Part shown: one piece after another, positions 7,837-16,616 of the stretch
Layout: every line of letters starts with the position of its first letter
How positions within the stretch are numbered: position 1 is the stretch's first letter
Source of the DNA: JAETTH01 sp964455975
GTDB lineage: Bacteria; Bacillota; Clostridia; TANB77; CAG-508
NCBI GenBank assembly: GCA_964455975.1
Contig: CAYVYP010000016.1
Location: forward strand, 1-25,212
Direction of reading: 5' to 3'
Length of the DNA stretch: 25,212 nt
The notes under the pieces: model-generated
Seen by the model: only the letters and a program-made list of their open reading frames with translations
Told to the model about the DNA's origin: nothing
Database searches by the model: none
Made by a program: the position numbers and the translations under genes

Positions 7837-7857
7837 GGACGTGCATTTTGCACGTCC
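7837..7857. repeat. Perfect GC-rich palindrome between ligA and the hypothetical gene
   Basis: GGACGTGC and GCACGTCC form an 8-bp stem around the loop ATTTT. No U-tract follows on the minus strand (CCTAACAAAAAA), so it is not a classical terminator. It stands out in this AT-rich region. It could be an mRNA-stabilising hairpin at the ligA 3' end or a member of another REP-like repeat family. Confidence 0.6.
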
Positions 7858-7889
7858 ATTAAAATTGGTACATTTTTATATAGAAATTA

Positions 7890-9887
7890 TTATTTTATCA
7901 TTTCTTCAAATTGCTCCTGCGTTATTATTTCTACTCCTAAATTTTGTGCTTTTGTTAATTTACTTCCAGCATCTTCACCTGCTAATACATATGCTGTTTT
8001 TTTAGATACTGATGATGATGTTTTTCCTCCGAATTTTTCTATTATATCTTGTGCTTCTTCCCTTGAGTATTTTTCTAATGAGCCAGTTAATACAAATGTT
8101 TTTCCTTCAAACCTATTATCTTCATTTTCATCTTCAAAAGCTTGCATATTTATATCTGCTTTTTTTAATTTATTCAATAAGTCTATTGTTTGTTCTTGGT
8201 TAAAAAATTCATATATACTTTTTGCTGTTATTTCTCCTACATCTTCTATCATGCTTAATTCTTCTATTGTTGCATTTTGTATATTTTCAATTGTTTTATA
8301 TCTTTTTGCTAATACTTTTGCAGCTTTTATTCCTACATTTCGTATTCCTAAAGCATTTATTAGCCTAAATAAATCTCTTGTTTTACTTTCATTTATTGCA
8401 CTTATCAAATTACTTGCAAATTTTGTTCCATTTTTCTTTAATGATGCTATATCTTCTAATTTTAGTGTATAAATATCTGCTATATTTTCTATTAATTTAT
8501 TTTCTATTAATTGCTCTACTACCTTATATCCTAGTCCTGTTATATCCATTGCTTCTCTTGATACAAAATGTACTATATTTCTTAATAATTTTGCTGGGCA
8601 TTCTATTCCTATACAGCGTATTGCTGCTTCGCCTTCTTCTCTTACTGCTTCTGCTCCACAAATAGGGCATACTTTTGGCATTGTAAATTCTTTTTCTGTT
8701 CCATCTCTTTTTTCTTTTAAGACATCTACAACCTCTGGAATTACATCACCTTGTTTTTGTATGACTACTGTATCTCCTATTTTCAAGTCTTTTTCTTTTA
8801 TAAAATCTTCATTGTGAAGTGTTGTTTTAGATATTGTAGAGCCTGCTACTTTTACTGGCTCTAATATTGCTACTGGTGTTATTGCTCCTGTTCTTCCTAC
8901 TTGGCATACTATATCTAGTAATTTTGTTTCTTTTTTTTCTGGTGGATATTTGTATGCTATTGCCCATTTTGGAACTTTATATGTTGTTCCCATTTTTTCT
9001 CTTAAAATCAAGTTGTCTACTTTTATAACTGCTCCATCAATTCCAAAGCTTAATTCTTCACGTGTTTCTCCTATTTTTTTTATTGCTTCTATACATTCTT
9101 CTATATTGCTACATAGAATTCTTACTGGATTTACGTTAAATCCTATTTTTTCTAAATATTCTAATTCTTCAAAATGTGAATTAAATTCTTTTCCTTCTAT
9201 TTTTTGTACATTAAAAATATATATGTCTAATGGTCTTGATGAAGTAATTTTACTATCTAATTGCCTAAGTGAACCTGCTGCTGCATTTCTTGCATTTGCA
9301 AAAAGTGGTTGTTCTAAAATTTCTCTTTGTTCATTCATTTGGTCAAATTCTTTTTTACCAATGAATACTTCTCCACGAACTGTTACATTTATATTTTCGC
9401 TTAATTTTTGAGGAATATGTTTTATTGTTTTCAAATTATTAGTAACATCTTCTCCTATAAGTCCGTTTCCTCTAGTTGCACCTTTTACTAATATTCCATT
9501 TTTATATTCTATACTACAAGATAATCCATCTATTTTTGTTTCTACTACAAATTTTGTTTTTATATTATATTCTTGCTCTGCCTTTTCTACTCTTTGCTTA
9601 AATTCTTCTAATTCTTCAAAAGAAAATATATCTTGCAAACTTTGGAGTGGAACTTCGTGTTCTACTTTTTCAAACCCTTCTTTTACATGTCCTCCAACTT
9701 TTTGTGTTAAAGACTCTTTAGAAACTAAATCTGGAAATTGTTTTTCCAGATTTTTTAGTTCATTCATCATCATATCATATTCAAAGTCTGATATTGCTGG
9801 TTTATCCTCATCATAATATAAATTAGCATAATATTCTAATTGTTTTCTTAATTCTAATATTCTTTTTGTAGCTTCTTTTATATTCAT
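7890..9887 (-). CDS. ligA: NAD-dependent DNA ligase
   Basis: The 665-residue protein has the full LigA layout. An N-terminal NAD-binding Ia domain (YYDEDKPAISDFEYD) is followed by the adenylation domain with catalytic Lys118 in TKIDGLS, the RGEVFI and DGAVIKVD motifs, then an OB fold. A four-cysteine zinc site is at C407, C410, C425 and C430. Helix-hairpin-helix repeats span about 440-570 and a C-terminal BRCT domain about 592-665. It seals nicks in replication and repair using NAD+ and is normally essential. AAAGGAG lies 9 nt before the ATG and overlaps the stop of the upstream HEPN gene, so translation is probably linked. It is the fourth gene of an apparent pgsA-mntA-hepT-ligA run. No defects are seen. 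Confidence 0.98.
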   Translation of the reverse strand: MNIKEATKRILELRKQLEYYANLYYDEDKPAISDFEYDMMMNELKNLEKQFPDLVSKESLTQKVGGHVKEGFEKVEHEVPLQSLQDIFSFEELEEFKQRVEKAEQEYNIKTKFVVETKIDGLSCSIEYKNGILVKGATRGNGLIGEDVTNNLKTIKHIPQKLSENINVTVRGEVFIGKKEFDQMNEQREILEQPLFANARNAAAGSLRQLDSKITSSRPLDIYIFNVQKIEGKEFNSHFEELEYLEKIGFNVNPVRILCSNIEECIEAIKKIGETREELSFGIDGAVIKVDNLILREKMGTTYKVPKWAIAYKYPPEKKETKLLDIVCQVGRTGAITPVAILEPVKVAGSTISKTTLHNEDFIKEKDLKIGDTVVIQKQGDVIPEVVDVLKEKRDGTEKEFTMPKVCPICGAEAVREEGEAAIRCIGIECPAKLLRNIVHFVSREAMDITGLGYKVVEQLIENKLIENIADIYTLKLEDIASLKKNGTKFASNLISAINESKTRDLFRLINALGIRNVGIKAAKVLAKRYKTIENIQNATIEELSMIEDVGEITAKSIYEFFNQEQTIDLLNKLKKADINMQAFEDENEDNRFEGKTFVLTGSLEKYSREEAQDIIEKFGGKTSSSVSKKTAYVLAGEDAGSKLTKAQNLGVEIITQEQFEEMIK

Positions 9888-9902
9888 TCGTGCTTGCTCC
9901 TT

Positions 9903-10286
9903 TTAAGCATTTTGAAATTTCAATTCTAACTTTTCAAATAATTTTATATATTTTTCTCTAATTTTGTTATAAATTTCAATTGCTGTTTTTTCATCATACA
10001 AATGTGATAATGCATTTCTAGATAACATCATTTCTATCCATGCTTCTCCATCTTCTATTATTCCTTGCTTAAATCCTAACTGTATTATTTCTCTTGGACT
10101 TCCTATTTTTTCAGTAAATCCTTGAAATTCTAAATAGTCTTTTACTGTTTTCCATGCAAGTTCAAAAGTAAATTCAAATCTTTGTATTACTCCATCTCTT
10201 TGAATTTCACTTTCATTTATAGTTACTCCGTCTTTAAGTTTTAATAATGCTTTTTTAAATTCTTCTTTTCTTTCTAAATATCTCAT
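9903..10286 (-). CDS. HEPN-domain protein, HepT/HI0074-like, putative toxin of a nucleotidyltransferase pair
   Basis: The 127-residue, all-helical protein matches the HI0074 nucleotidyltransferase substrate-binding family. It has VIQRFEFTFELAWKTVKDYLEFQG and GSPREIIQLGFKQGII, and the HEPN ribonuclease motif R-x4-H-x-Y is intact as R90, H95, Y97 in RNALSHLYD. In characterised HepT/MntA pairs the HEPN protein is an RNase toxin and the partner inactivates it by adding AMP to the motif tyrosine. Its ATG overlaps the partner's stop codon (TAATG), so the two are co-translated. The gene ends 15 nt before ligA. Whether this copy is toxic is inferred from the intact motif only. Confidence 0.88.
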   Translation of the reverse strand: MRYLERKEEFKKALLKLKDGVTINESEIQRDGVIQRFEFTFELAWKTVKDYLEFQGFTEKIGSPREIIQLGFKQGIIEDGEAWIEMMLSRNALSHLYDEKTAIEIYNKIREKYIKLFEKLELKFQNA

Positions 10287-10573
10287 TAAAATTCAACTCC
10301 ATCTTTATTTATAGAATTTAATAATTCTACTTTTGTATCTTTTCTTATAAAGACTATGTCTATTGTATATGGCATATTAATTTTATCTAAATCATTGTGT
10401 ATGTTAAACTCTTCTTCTGGTGCAATATTGAATATAGCTAAATCAATATCAGAATTTTGTTTATAATCTCCTCTTGCTCTTGAACCAAATAACCTAATAG
10501 TACATTTGTTACTGTATTTATTTATAACTGTTTTTATTTCTTTATATATGTTATCTGATAATCCAAATTTCAT
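10286..10573 (-). CDS. Minimal nucleotidyltransferase, MntA/HI0073-like, putative antitoxin
   Basis: This 95-residue protein is a small DNA polymerase-beta-type nucleotidyltransferase. The GSx10DxD signature is complete: G30, S31, D42 and D44 in GSRARGDYKQNSDIDLAI. A further acidic position lies in TIDIVFIR. In MntA/HepT systems this enzyme AMPylates the HEPN toxin. The gene starts after AGGGGG, 18 nt past the pgsA stop, and overlaps the HEPN gene by one base. No separate promoter is obvious, so it may be transcribed with pgsA and ligA. Confidence 0.88.
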   Translation of the reverse strand: MKFGLSDNIYKEIKTVINKYSNKCTIRLFGSRARGDYKQNSDIDLAIFNIAPEEEFNIHNDLDKINMPYTIDIVFIRKDTKVELLNSINKDGVEF

Positions 10574-10591
10574 TTTTCCCCCTATTAAACT

Positions 10592-11188
10592 TTAATTATC
10601 TTTTAATAAATCTTTTCCATTTTTTAAGTAATCCCATCCTGAGAATATTGTTGCTATTACAGATATAAACATTATTGTTGTTGCTATTATATTTAATACT
10701 AACTCTGCTCCTGTTAAGCTTTTAAATAAAAATGCTCCAAATGCATTTACATCTATAAATGCTAAAATTATAGCTATCATTTGTGTTACAGTTTTTAATT
10801 TTCCCCATACTGATGCTGCTATTACTTTTCCACCTTTTTCTACTGCTATTAGTCTATATCCTGAAACCATAAATTCTCTTACTACAACTATAATTGGTAT
10901 CCAAGCTGGTAATTTTGCCATTTCTACTAGTATTATCATTGCTGCTAATACTAATATTTTATCTGCTAATGGATCTAAAAATTTTCCAAATGTTGTTACT
11001 TGATTTCTACTTCTTGCTATGTATCCATCCAATTTATCTGTAATTGATGCTACTATAAATATAATATTTATAATCCAGTATGTATTTGGTATTCCAATTA
11101 ATTCTCCTTGTATCCCTAAAAAAGGTATTATTACCATTATTGGCACTAAAATTATTCTAAATATTGTAAGTTTATTTGCTAAGTTCAT
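10592..11188 (-). CDS. pgsA: CDP-diacylglycerol-glycerol-3-phosphate 3-phosphatidyltransferase
   Basis: The 198-residue integral membrane protein has the CDP-alcohol phosphatidyltransferase signature DGx2ARx8Gx3Dx3D, with D51, D54, D72 and D76 in place. The family member with the flanking NxLTxxR (NKLTIFRIILVPIMV) at the N-terminus and VREFMVSGYR in the middle is PgsA. It makes phosphatidylglycerol phosphate from CDP-diacylglycerol and glycerol-3-phosphate, the first committed step to phosphatidylglycerol and cardiolipin. AAGGAGG precedes the ATG at 11188. A TATAAT at 11227-11232 on the minus strand may be its -10 box, but no good -35 accompanies it. It heads the run that ends with ligA. Confidence 0.95.
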   Translation of the reverse strand: MNLANKLTIFRIILVPIMVIIPFLGIQGELIGIPNTYWIINIIFIVASITDKLDGYIARSRNQVTTFGKFLDPLADKILVLAAMIILVEMAKLPAWIPIIVVVREFMVSGYRLIAVEKGGKVIAASVWGKLKTVTQMIAIILAFIDVNAFGAFLFKSLTGAELVLNIIATTIMFISVIATIFSGWDYLKNGKDLLKDN

Positions 11189-11270
11189 TAAAGTTCCTCC
11201 TTGATTCTTTTTTTAAATATATGTACATTATATACAATATATTTTGAAAAAGGAAGAGAAATTATAAATT

Positions 11271-11561
11271 TTACCTACTTTTTTGTACTACATCTATTAT
11301 ATCTGCTATGAATTGCCCTATTATAGGAATATTTAGCTTTACTATTTTTTGTAATATATATATTATTATTGCTGTAATTATTGTAAATCCTATTCCTATT
11401 CCCATTCCTTTGAATATTCCTGCTATAAAATTTCTTATTATCATTTCTTTTTTATTTCCTAATAATTCTGCAAAATCTATTAGATTATTTTTTGTTAATA
11501 TATAATTTAATTCATTTATAGATTTATATATATATTCTAATTTTTTATTTCTTAAAAACAT
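11271..11561 (-). CDS. DUF5665-family small membrane protein
   Basis: The 96-residue protein has a charged N-terminal helix, then the pattern RNFIAGIFKGMGIGIGFTIITAIIIYILQKIVKLNIPIIGQFIADII in which a single membrane helix at about 51-72 is followed by an amphipathic end. I recognise this as the DUF5665 family of low-GC Gram-positives; its function is unknown to me. The ribosome site, AGGTGG, lies in the 3' arm of a strong hairpin that ends 2 nt before the start codon region, so translation may depend on that structure opening. It sits between a UPF0182 protein and pgsA. Confidence 0.7.
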   Translation of the reverse strand: MFLRNKKLEYIYKSINELNYILTKNNLIDFAELLGNKKEMIIRNFIAGIFKGMGIGIGFTIITAIIIYILQKIVKLNIPIIGQFIADIIDVVQKSR

Positions 11562-11595
11562 AAAAATACCACCTATATTATATGGTGGTATTTTT
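11562..11595 (-). terminator. Strong hairpin after the UPF0182 gene, terminator overlapping the next gene's ribosome site
   Basis: AAAAATACCACC (11562-11573) pairs over 12 bp with GGTGGTATTTTT (11584-11595) around a 10-nt AT loop. On the minus strand the T-run of the 3' arm runs straight into the ATG of the DUF5665 gene. The AGGTGG of that arm is the only plausible ribosome site for the gene. The loop reads TATAAT on the minus strand. Confidence 0.65.
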
Positions 11596-11611
11596 TTTTA
11601 TATTTATTCAT

Positions 11612-14461
11612 TTACATGTTATTATTAGAAATTTCTGTATTTATTGTAAGATTATTTATTGTATTATTTGAATTAACAGTAGTTGTTTTTTCTTGCTCTT
11701 TTTTCAACGTGTCTAATTTTACTATTAATGACTGTAATTTTTGTAAATCTTTTCCTATCATTTCCCAATCATTGTTTTGGCTAGAAGTTTCTAAATTAGT
11801 ATTTGCTTTTATTATTGCATCTATTAAGCCATCTATTTCTTCTGTATTTTCTATTTCTATTTCAGCATATTGTGAAATAAGATTTGTTAATGCTTCTTTT
11901 AAATTATTTCCTATAGCTACTTTATTTCCTGATGCTACTACTATTTTTTTCAATACTGGTGAAATTGTTGGTTCATTTATATATGTTTGGTATATTGGTT
12001 CTACATATAATACTGTGTCTCCTGTTGGAACCATTATCATATTTCTTGTTATTTTTGTTCCAGTAACATTTAGATTTGCAATTTCTTTAGATATTTTTTC
12101 ATCTTGATCTATTTGAGTATCTAATTGCATTGGTCCTAATACACTAGAATCTGCTGTATATTTATATATTTTTAATTTTCCATTACTTTGGTTTTCTTCA
12201 TATGTTCCTACTAAATACGAAATTAAGTTTTGCTTTCCGTCTGGCGTATATGGAAGAACTAATCCAAAAATTCCTTTTTCTGTGTCAGAAAGTTTCATCA
12301 TTGTATAATATGGTTCAATTTTGGTTCCTATTTTTGTTGCTGTTTTTCCTATATTATGTGTTCCTACTGTCCATACGTCATCTTCTCTATATAGTACATC
12401 TGGTTGAACATTATGATATCTTTTTAATATTTCTGCTTGAATATTATATAAATATTCTGAATATACTAAATGTTTTGTTATATCTTCTGGTAATGAAGCT
12501 TCTTTAAATAAATTTGGATAAATGTTTTTATACGCAATAATTATTGGGTCTGTTTTATCTGTAATATAGAAATCTACAGTTCCATTATAACTATCTATTA
12601 ATACTTTTACTGAATTTCTTATATAATTTATTTCTTGTTTTTTTCCATCTACTTTTATAAATGTTCTTTGAGAATATGGATAATTATTTGATATAGTATA
12701 TGCATCTAATACCCATATTAAATTTCCTTCATCATTTACTACTAAATATGGATTTTCATCATATACTAAATTTGGCATTATCTTTTTAGCACGTTCTATT
12801 ATATTTCTATTTGTAAGAATTTTACTTTGATCATTTATATTTCCTGAAAATGCTAAATTTATATCTCCTACTTTCATACTAAGTATTAATTTATCTATAA
12901 AATTCAAGTTTTGACCTGCTGTACCTGTATATGTGTTTTCAGCATTTTCTGCTATTTTTGAATCTAATATTGGATAATCAAACTCTGCTTTATTTGTAGC
13001 ATTTGTTACTACTGTATTATCAGTTTGCATTCCAAAATATATTCGTGGCTCTTCTATGTTTATTTTATTTTCTTCACCTGTAAATGATTTTTGTATATAG
13101 CTAATATTTCCTGTTTCTTCTGCTTCTGTTGCTGCTGTTATTATTGTTCCATATCCATGTGTATATTCATATGTTTTATTATTATATGTTCTTCCTTTTT
13201 CATTTGATATTATCTCTCTTGGTGTTACATATACAAGTTTATCTTCATTATTTATTTTATATTGTGCTATTTGAGTATTTTCATATAAATAATATCCTTT
13301 ACTTGTTTGAGTATTATTTAATTCCTTTATTGTAACATCTGAGTTTACAATTGGAATACTATTTAATACATTTTTATATTCATCTATTTCTTCTTTTGTA
13401 ATTGTTCCACTATTTGTTAAGCTTACTTCATCTACATTTATATTATATGCATTTTTTGTATTTTTTATATTTTCTGAAATAAATGTTTTTTGCTTATCTA
13501 ATTCATTTGTTTTAACAAATGCTAAATCAAATATTATCATTATTATAAATAGCCCTACTAAATATGTAGGAACTGCTAAAGCTGACATTATTACTTTTTT
13601 AGTTTGTCCTTTTTTAAAGAATTTCACAGCCATAAATACTGATATTACTATAATTATACTAAGTATTGCATATCCCCATAATTTAATTGTTACATCAGAT
13701 AATCCTGCTCCATTTAAGTAATATGATTGTGCAGTGTTTTTAAGAGTTATAAATCTTTCATATACTATATCTTGAGTTTTTATTAATACAAATGCTGCTA
13801 TTAAAACTGCTATTATTTTTATACTACCTAATATTTTTTTTATAAAATTACTTTGTTTTAATGTTTCTCTTGATATTCCATCAAAAAATTTATTGAATAC
13901 TATTATATAATATAATGCTGTATAAATTGTAAGTCCTACTACTAATCCTATTAAATATATTAAAATCATTTCTATAAATGGTTTTTGAAAAAAGAAATAT
14001 CCTATATCTTGTGAAAATACTGGATCATTTATTCCAAACCATGTTGCATTTTGAAATAACATTAAATTGTTTAATATTAGCTTTGTTATAATTATACTTA
14101 ATACTGTTGATGCAATAAATGCAATAGACTTATTTGGAAGTTTTAGCTCTTGCTTTTTTTCATCATCAAAAAAACTTTTTAATCCTTTTTTTATTCCCTT
14201 ATTAGTAAAATATATTGCTAAAAATAAAATAACAAAATTTACGAATATTGTTAAGTATTCATATTTCAGGTTTGTCCAAAATACTTCTAAATAATTTTCT
14301 CCTATTTCTTTTATTTCTAAATAGCTTCCTCTTAAAGATATAAATGTTGCTATTAAGCATACTGCTAAAAATATTAAAACAATAATTACTCTTTTACTTG
14401 TCTTTTTCTTTGGTAGTGTTTCATTTGTTTTTACATTTTCTTGTTCTGGCATATTATTCAT
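11612..14461 (-). CDS. UPF0182 family large membrane protein
   Basis: The 949-residue protein matches UPF0182 (COG1615) in length and layout. It has a short charged N-terminus, about seven membrane helices in the first 330 residues, and a family-typical segment LFQNATWFGINDPVFSQDIGYFFFQKPF near 140-165. A long extracellular region with YTHGYGTIITAA, DYPILDSKIAENAENTYTG and VGTHNIGKTATKIGTKIEPYYTMMKL follows, and it ends in a coiled, Asn/Thr-rich tail. Its biological role is not known to me. AAAGG abuts the first ATG (14461), while the ATG at 14452 is 9 nt from GG and may be the true start. It starts 21 nt after ftsY and probably shares its transcript. Confidence 0.88.
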   Translation of the reverse strand: MNNMPEQENVKTNETLPKKKTSKRVIIVLIFLAVCLIATFISLRGSYLEIKEIGENYLEVFWTNLKYEYLTIFVNFVILFLAIYFTNKGIKKGLKSFFDDEKKQELKLPNKSIAFIASTVLSIIITKLILNNLMLFQNATWFGINDPVFSQDIGYFFFQKPFIEMILIYLIGLVVGLTIYTALYYIIVFNKFFDGISRETLKQSNFIKKILGSIKIIAVLIAAFVLIKTQDIVYERFITLKNTAQSYYLNGAGLSDVTIKLWGYAILSIIIVISVFMAVKFFKKGQTKKVIMSALAVPTYLVGLFIIMIIFDLAFVKTNELDKQKTFISENIKNTKNAYNINVDEVSLTNSGTITKEEIDEYKNVLNSIPIVNSDVTIKELNNTQTSKGYYLYENTQIAQYKINNEDKLVYVTPREIISNEKGRTYNNKTYEYTHGYGTIITAATEAEETGNISYIQKSFTGEENKINIEEPRIYFGMQTDNTVVTNATNKAEFDYPILDSKIAENAENTYTGTAGQNLNFIDKLILSMKVGDINLAFSGNINDQSKILTNRNIIERAKKIMPNLVYDENPYLVVNDEGNLIWVLDAYTISNNYPYSQRTFIKVDGKKQEINYIRNSVKVLIDSYNGTVDFYITDKTDPIIIAYKNIYPNLFKEASLPEDITKHLVYSEYLYNIQAEILKRYHNVQPDVLYREDDVWTVGTHNIGKTATKIGTKIEPYYTMMKLSDTEKGIFGLVLPYTPDGKQNLISYLVGTYEENQSNGKLKIYKYTADSSVLGPMQLDTQIDQDEKISKEIANLNVTGTKITRNMIMVPTGDTVLYVEPIYQTYINEPTISPVLKKIVVASGNKVAIGNNLKEALTNLISQYAEIEIENTEEIDGLIDAIIKANTNLETSSQNNDWEMIGKDLQKLQSLIVKLDTLKKEQEKTTTVNSNNTINNLTINTEISNNNM

Positions 14462-14482
14462 CCTTTCATTACCATTATAATT

Positions 14483-15388
14483 TTATATAATTGCTTTTAC
14501 AAAATCACTACTATTAAATTCTTCCATATCATCTATTTGTTCTCCAACACCTATAAATTTTACAGGTATTTTATTTTCATCTACTATTCCAAGTACTACT
14601 CCACCTTTTGCTGTTCCATCCATTTTTGTAAGAACTAATCCTGTTATATTAACTGTTTGTTTAAATGCTTTTACTTGGTTTATAGCATTTTGTCCTGTTG
14701 TTCCATCTATTACAAGTAATACTTCTTTTGAGCTTTCTGGAAGTTCTTTTTCTATTACTTTATTTATTTTTAAAAGTTCATCCATTAAATATTTTTTATT
14801 ATGAAGTCTTCCTGCTGTGTCTATTATTAATACATCTGCATTTTTTTCTTCTGTAATTTTTAAAGCATCATATACTACAGAAGCTGGATCAACACCCTCT
14901 GCCCTTTTTACTAAACTTGCTTTCGACCTATTTGCCCATATTTCTATTTGTTCTACTGCTGCTGCTCTAAAAGTATCTGCTGCTGCTATAACTACATTTT
15001 TTCCATCTCTTTCAAGCTTTGCTGCTATTTTTCCAATTGATGTTGTTTTTCCTACTCCGTTTACCCCCACAACTAATATTATTGAAGGTTTCGTTTGTAA
15101 ATTTAATTCAGAGTTTTCTATTTTTAATATTTCTTCCATTTCTTCTCTTAAAGCTTGTTTTACTTCTTCTGCATCTTGAATATTATTTTTCTTTATTTTT
15201 TCTCTTAATTCTGAAATAATTTTTAGAGATGTTTCCATTCCTATATCTGACATTATTAATGCTTCTTCTAATTCTTCTAATAGTTCTTCGTCTACTTTTC
15301 TAAATGAACTAAATACATTATTTATTTTATCATTAAATGAATCCTTTGTTTTACTTAAACCTTGTTTTAATTTATCAAAAAATCCCAT
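14483..15388 (-). CDS. ftsY: Signal recognition particle receptor FtsY
   Basis: The ATG at 15388 follows AAGGAGG with a good gap and gives 301 residues; a longer reading to 15457 would start upstream of the predicted promoter. The protein opens with MGFFDKLKQGLSKTK, a membrane-binding amphipathic start, followed by the N domain and the G domain. GTPase motifs are all present: GVNGVGKTT (108-116), DTFRAAA (138-144), DTAGR (190-194) and TKMDGTAKGG (254-263). FtsY docks ribosome-SRP complexes at the Sec translocon. The acidic A domain of enterobacterial FtsY is absent, as is usual in Gram-positive bacteria. The UPF0182 gene follows closely. Confidence 0.97.
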   Translation of the reverse strand: MGFFDKLKQGLSKTKDSFNDKINNVFSSFRKVDEELLEELEEALIMSDIGMETSLKIISELREKIKKNNIQDAEEVKQALREEMEEILKIENSELNLQTKPSIILVVGVNGVGKTTSIGKIAAKLERDGKNVVIAAADTFRAAAVEQIEIWANRSKASLVKRAEGVDPASVVYDALKITEEKNADVLIIDTAGRLHNKKYLMDELLKINKVIEKELPESSKEVLLVIDGTTGQNAINQVKAFKQTVNITGLVLTKMDGTAKGGVVLGIVDENKIPVKFIGVGEQIDDMEEFNSSDFVKAII

Positions 15389-15416
15389 TATTTCCTCCTT
15401 GCATAGTATCATTACT

Positions 15417-15445
15417 ATTTTAACATACTTTTTAGTAAATTTCCA
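15417..15445 (-). promoter_or_regulatory. Extended -10 promoter of ftsY
   Basis: On the minus strand TAAAAT (15417-15422) is preceded by TGT, giving the extended -10 TGTTAAAAT, with a weak TGGAAA (15440-15445) 17 bp upstream. It lies about 30 nt before the ATG at 15388. Confidence 0.45.
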
Positions 15446-15586
15446 TTTTTTTACCACATTTGTATCATTTTTTATTTTTGTACATTGTAATATTAATTGT
15501 ATTTTTATGAAAATATTAGCACTTCAAAAATTTATTAGTTTATATTTATGCATAAAGATTCTAATTTTAACCGCTATATTATTAGT

Positions 15587-15622
15587 AAAAAATCAGCTTA
15601 CTATTTTGTAAGCTGATTTTTT
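15587..15622. terminator. Strong terminator after the AbiEii gene
   Basis: A perfect 15-bp stem (15587-15601 with 15608-15622; core ATCAGCTTAC / GTAAGCTGAT) encloses TATTTT. A-tracts and T-tracts on both sides make it usable in either direction; the only gene ending here is abiEii on the minus strand. Confidence 0.85.
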
Positions 15623-15640
15623 ATTTATAATTTTCACTAT

Positions 15641-15689
15641 TAATATTTTCTAAACTCATTTATTTTTTAGTAATTCTTGTATTTCATTT
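15641..15689. repeat. Direct repeat, left copy, flanking the AbiE cassette
   Basis: About 49 bp, matching 17379-17429 at roughly nine in ten positions with two one-base gaps. It encodes NEIQELLK at the AbiEii C-terminus and continues about 20 nt past the stop codon. The match outside the coding part points to shared DNA ancestry and not just similar protein ends. Confidence 0.65.
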
Positions 15690-16609
15690 AAAATCTTTTT
15701 AACTTGATCAATAGAAAATTTATATTTATCATTTAAAACATATTTATTTTGCATACTTTCAAACTCTTTTATTAGTGTATCATCAAAATCTAGCTTAAAA
15801 TAGCTAAAATTTGTGATTGCTATTTTTTCATCTATGCCACCAATTCTTACTTTTTCTTCTTGCCTTTTATAATCTACCAGTTTATTTAATTCATTCTTAT
15901 CCTTTAATAACTTTTGAATTTTATCGTTTTTATATAATACTGATATATCATATAAATGCTTTGCTGTATCCATATACATATTTCTTATATAATAAAACTC
16001 TGCTGCAAATATTTTATCTATAAACATTCTCTCTAATTTTATTATTTCAATTTCTATTTTTGTAACATCAAATTGCTCTTCTAAAATTTTCTTTTCTTTA
16101 TCATTTGCTAATTTATATATTAAAGGCTCTATGTAATATTTTTCGGTTGGCTCACTTACAGTAAATGAAGTCGATTCTACTTGTATTTTTCCTGCTCTTT
16201 GTAGCGGTATTTCACTATCTTCATATACTGATTTATACTGGTAAACTCCAGTAATACTACCTTTATTGTCTATACACTCATCTTTTATTAATTCTAAACC
16301 TTCTATTTTGTACCCTAAAGCAGATTCTTTTAATCTCTTCTTGTTTTTTGTATTAGATTCTTCTGGTAAAACTTTTACAGTTAAATCAATATCTTCTGAA
16401 AAACGATTCATTGTATCTAAAATTTTATATACTGCCGTACCACCTTTAAAATATGCTTTTAAATAATCTTGTTTTTTAGATAATTCTTTAAGAACTAAAC
16501 ATACATAGTAGTCTTTTTCTATTACATCTACATCTATATTTGCTCTAATACTCATATCTTCAATAAACTTTTTTAAATCTTTTTCTTTTAAATGAAATAG
16601 CACTTTCAT
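15656..16609 (-). CDS. AbiEii/AbiGii-family nucleotidyltransferase (toxin of an AbiE pair)
   Basis: The 317-residue protein has the AbiEii nucleotidyltransferase core. FKGGTAVYKILD is followed by RFSEDIDLTVKV, that is G56-G57-T58, K62, R69, S71 and the metal-binding D73 and D75. In characterised AbiE systems this enzyme attaches nucleotides to tRNA acceptor ends and stops growth, blocking phage; AbiEi keeps it in check. The gene follows the AbiEi-like gene by 7 nt, with GGAG overlapping that gene's stop TAG. The last residues, NEIQELLKNK, fall in a DNA repeat also found at the end of the neighbouring GNAT gene. All core residues are intact, so activity is likely. Confidence 0.9.
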   Translation of the reverse strand: MKVLFHLKEKDLKKFIEDMSIRANIDVDVIEKDYYVCLVLKELSKKQDYLKAYFKGGTAVYKILDTMNRFSEDIDLTVKVLPEESNTKNKKRLKESALGYKIEGLELIKDECIDNKGSITGVYQYKSVYEDSEIPLQRAGKIQVESTSFTVSEPTEKYYIEPLIYKLANDKEKKILEEQFDVTKIEIEIIKLERMFIDKIFAAEFYYIRNMYMDTAKHLYDISVLYKNDKIQKLLKDKNELNKLVDYKRQEEKVRIGGIDEKIAITNFSYFKLDFDDTLIKEFESMQNKYVLNDKYKFSIDQVKKILNEIQELLKNK

Positions 16610-16616
16610 TTTTCTC

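Noticed and set aside
7801..8472. A 223-residue plus-strand open frame opposite the ligA 3' end
   Set aside because: It is antisense to the BRCT and HhH parts of LigA, with no family resemblance.
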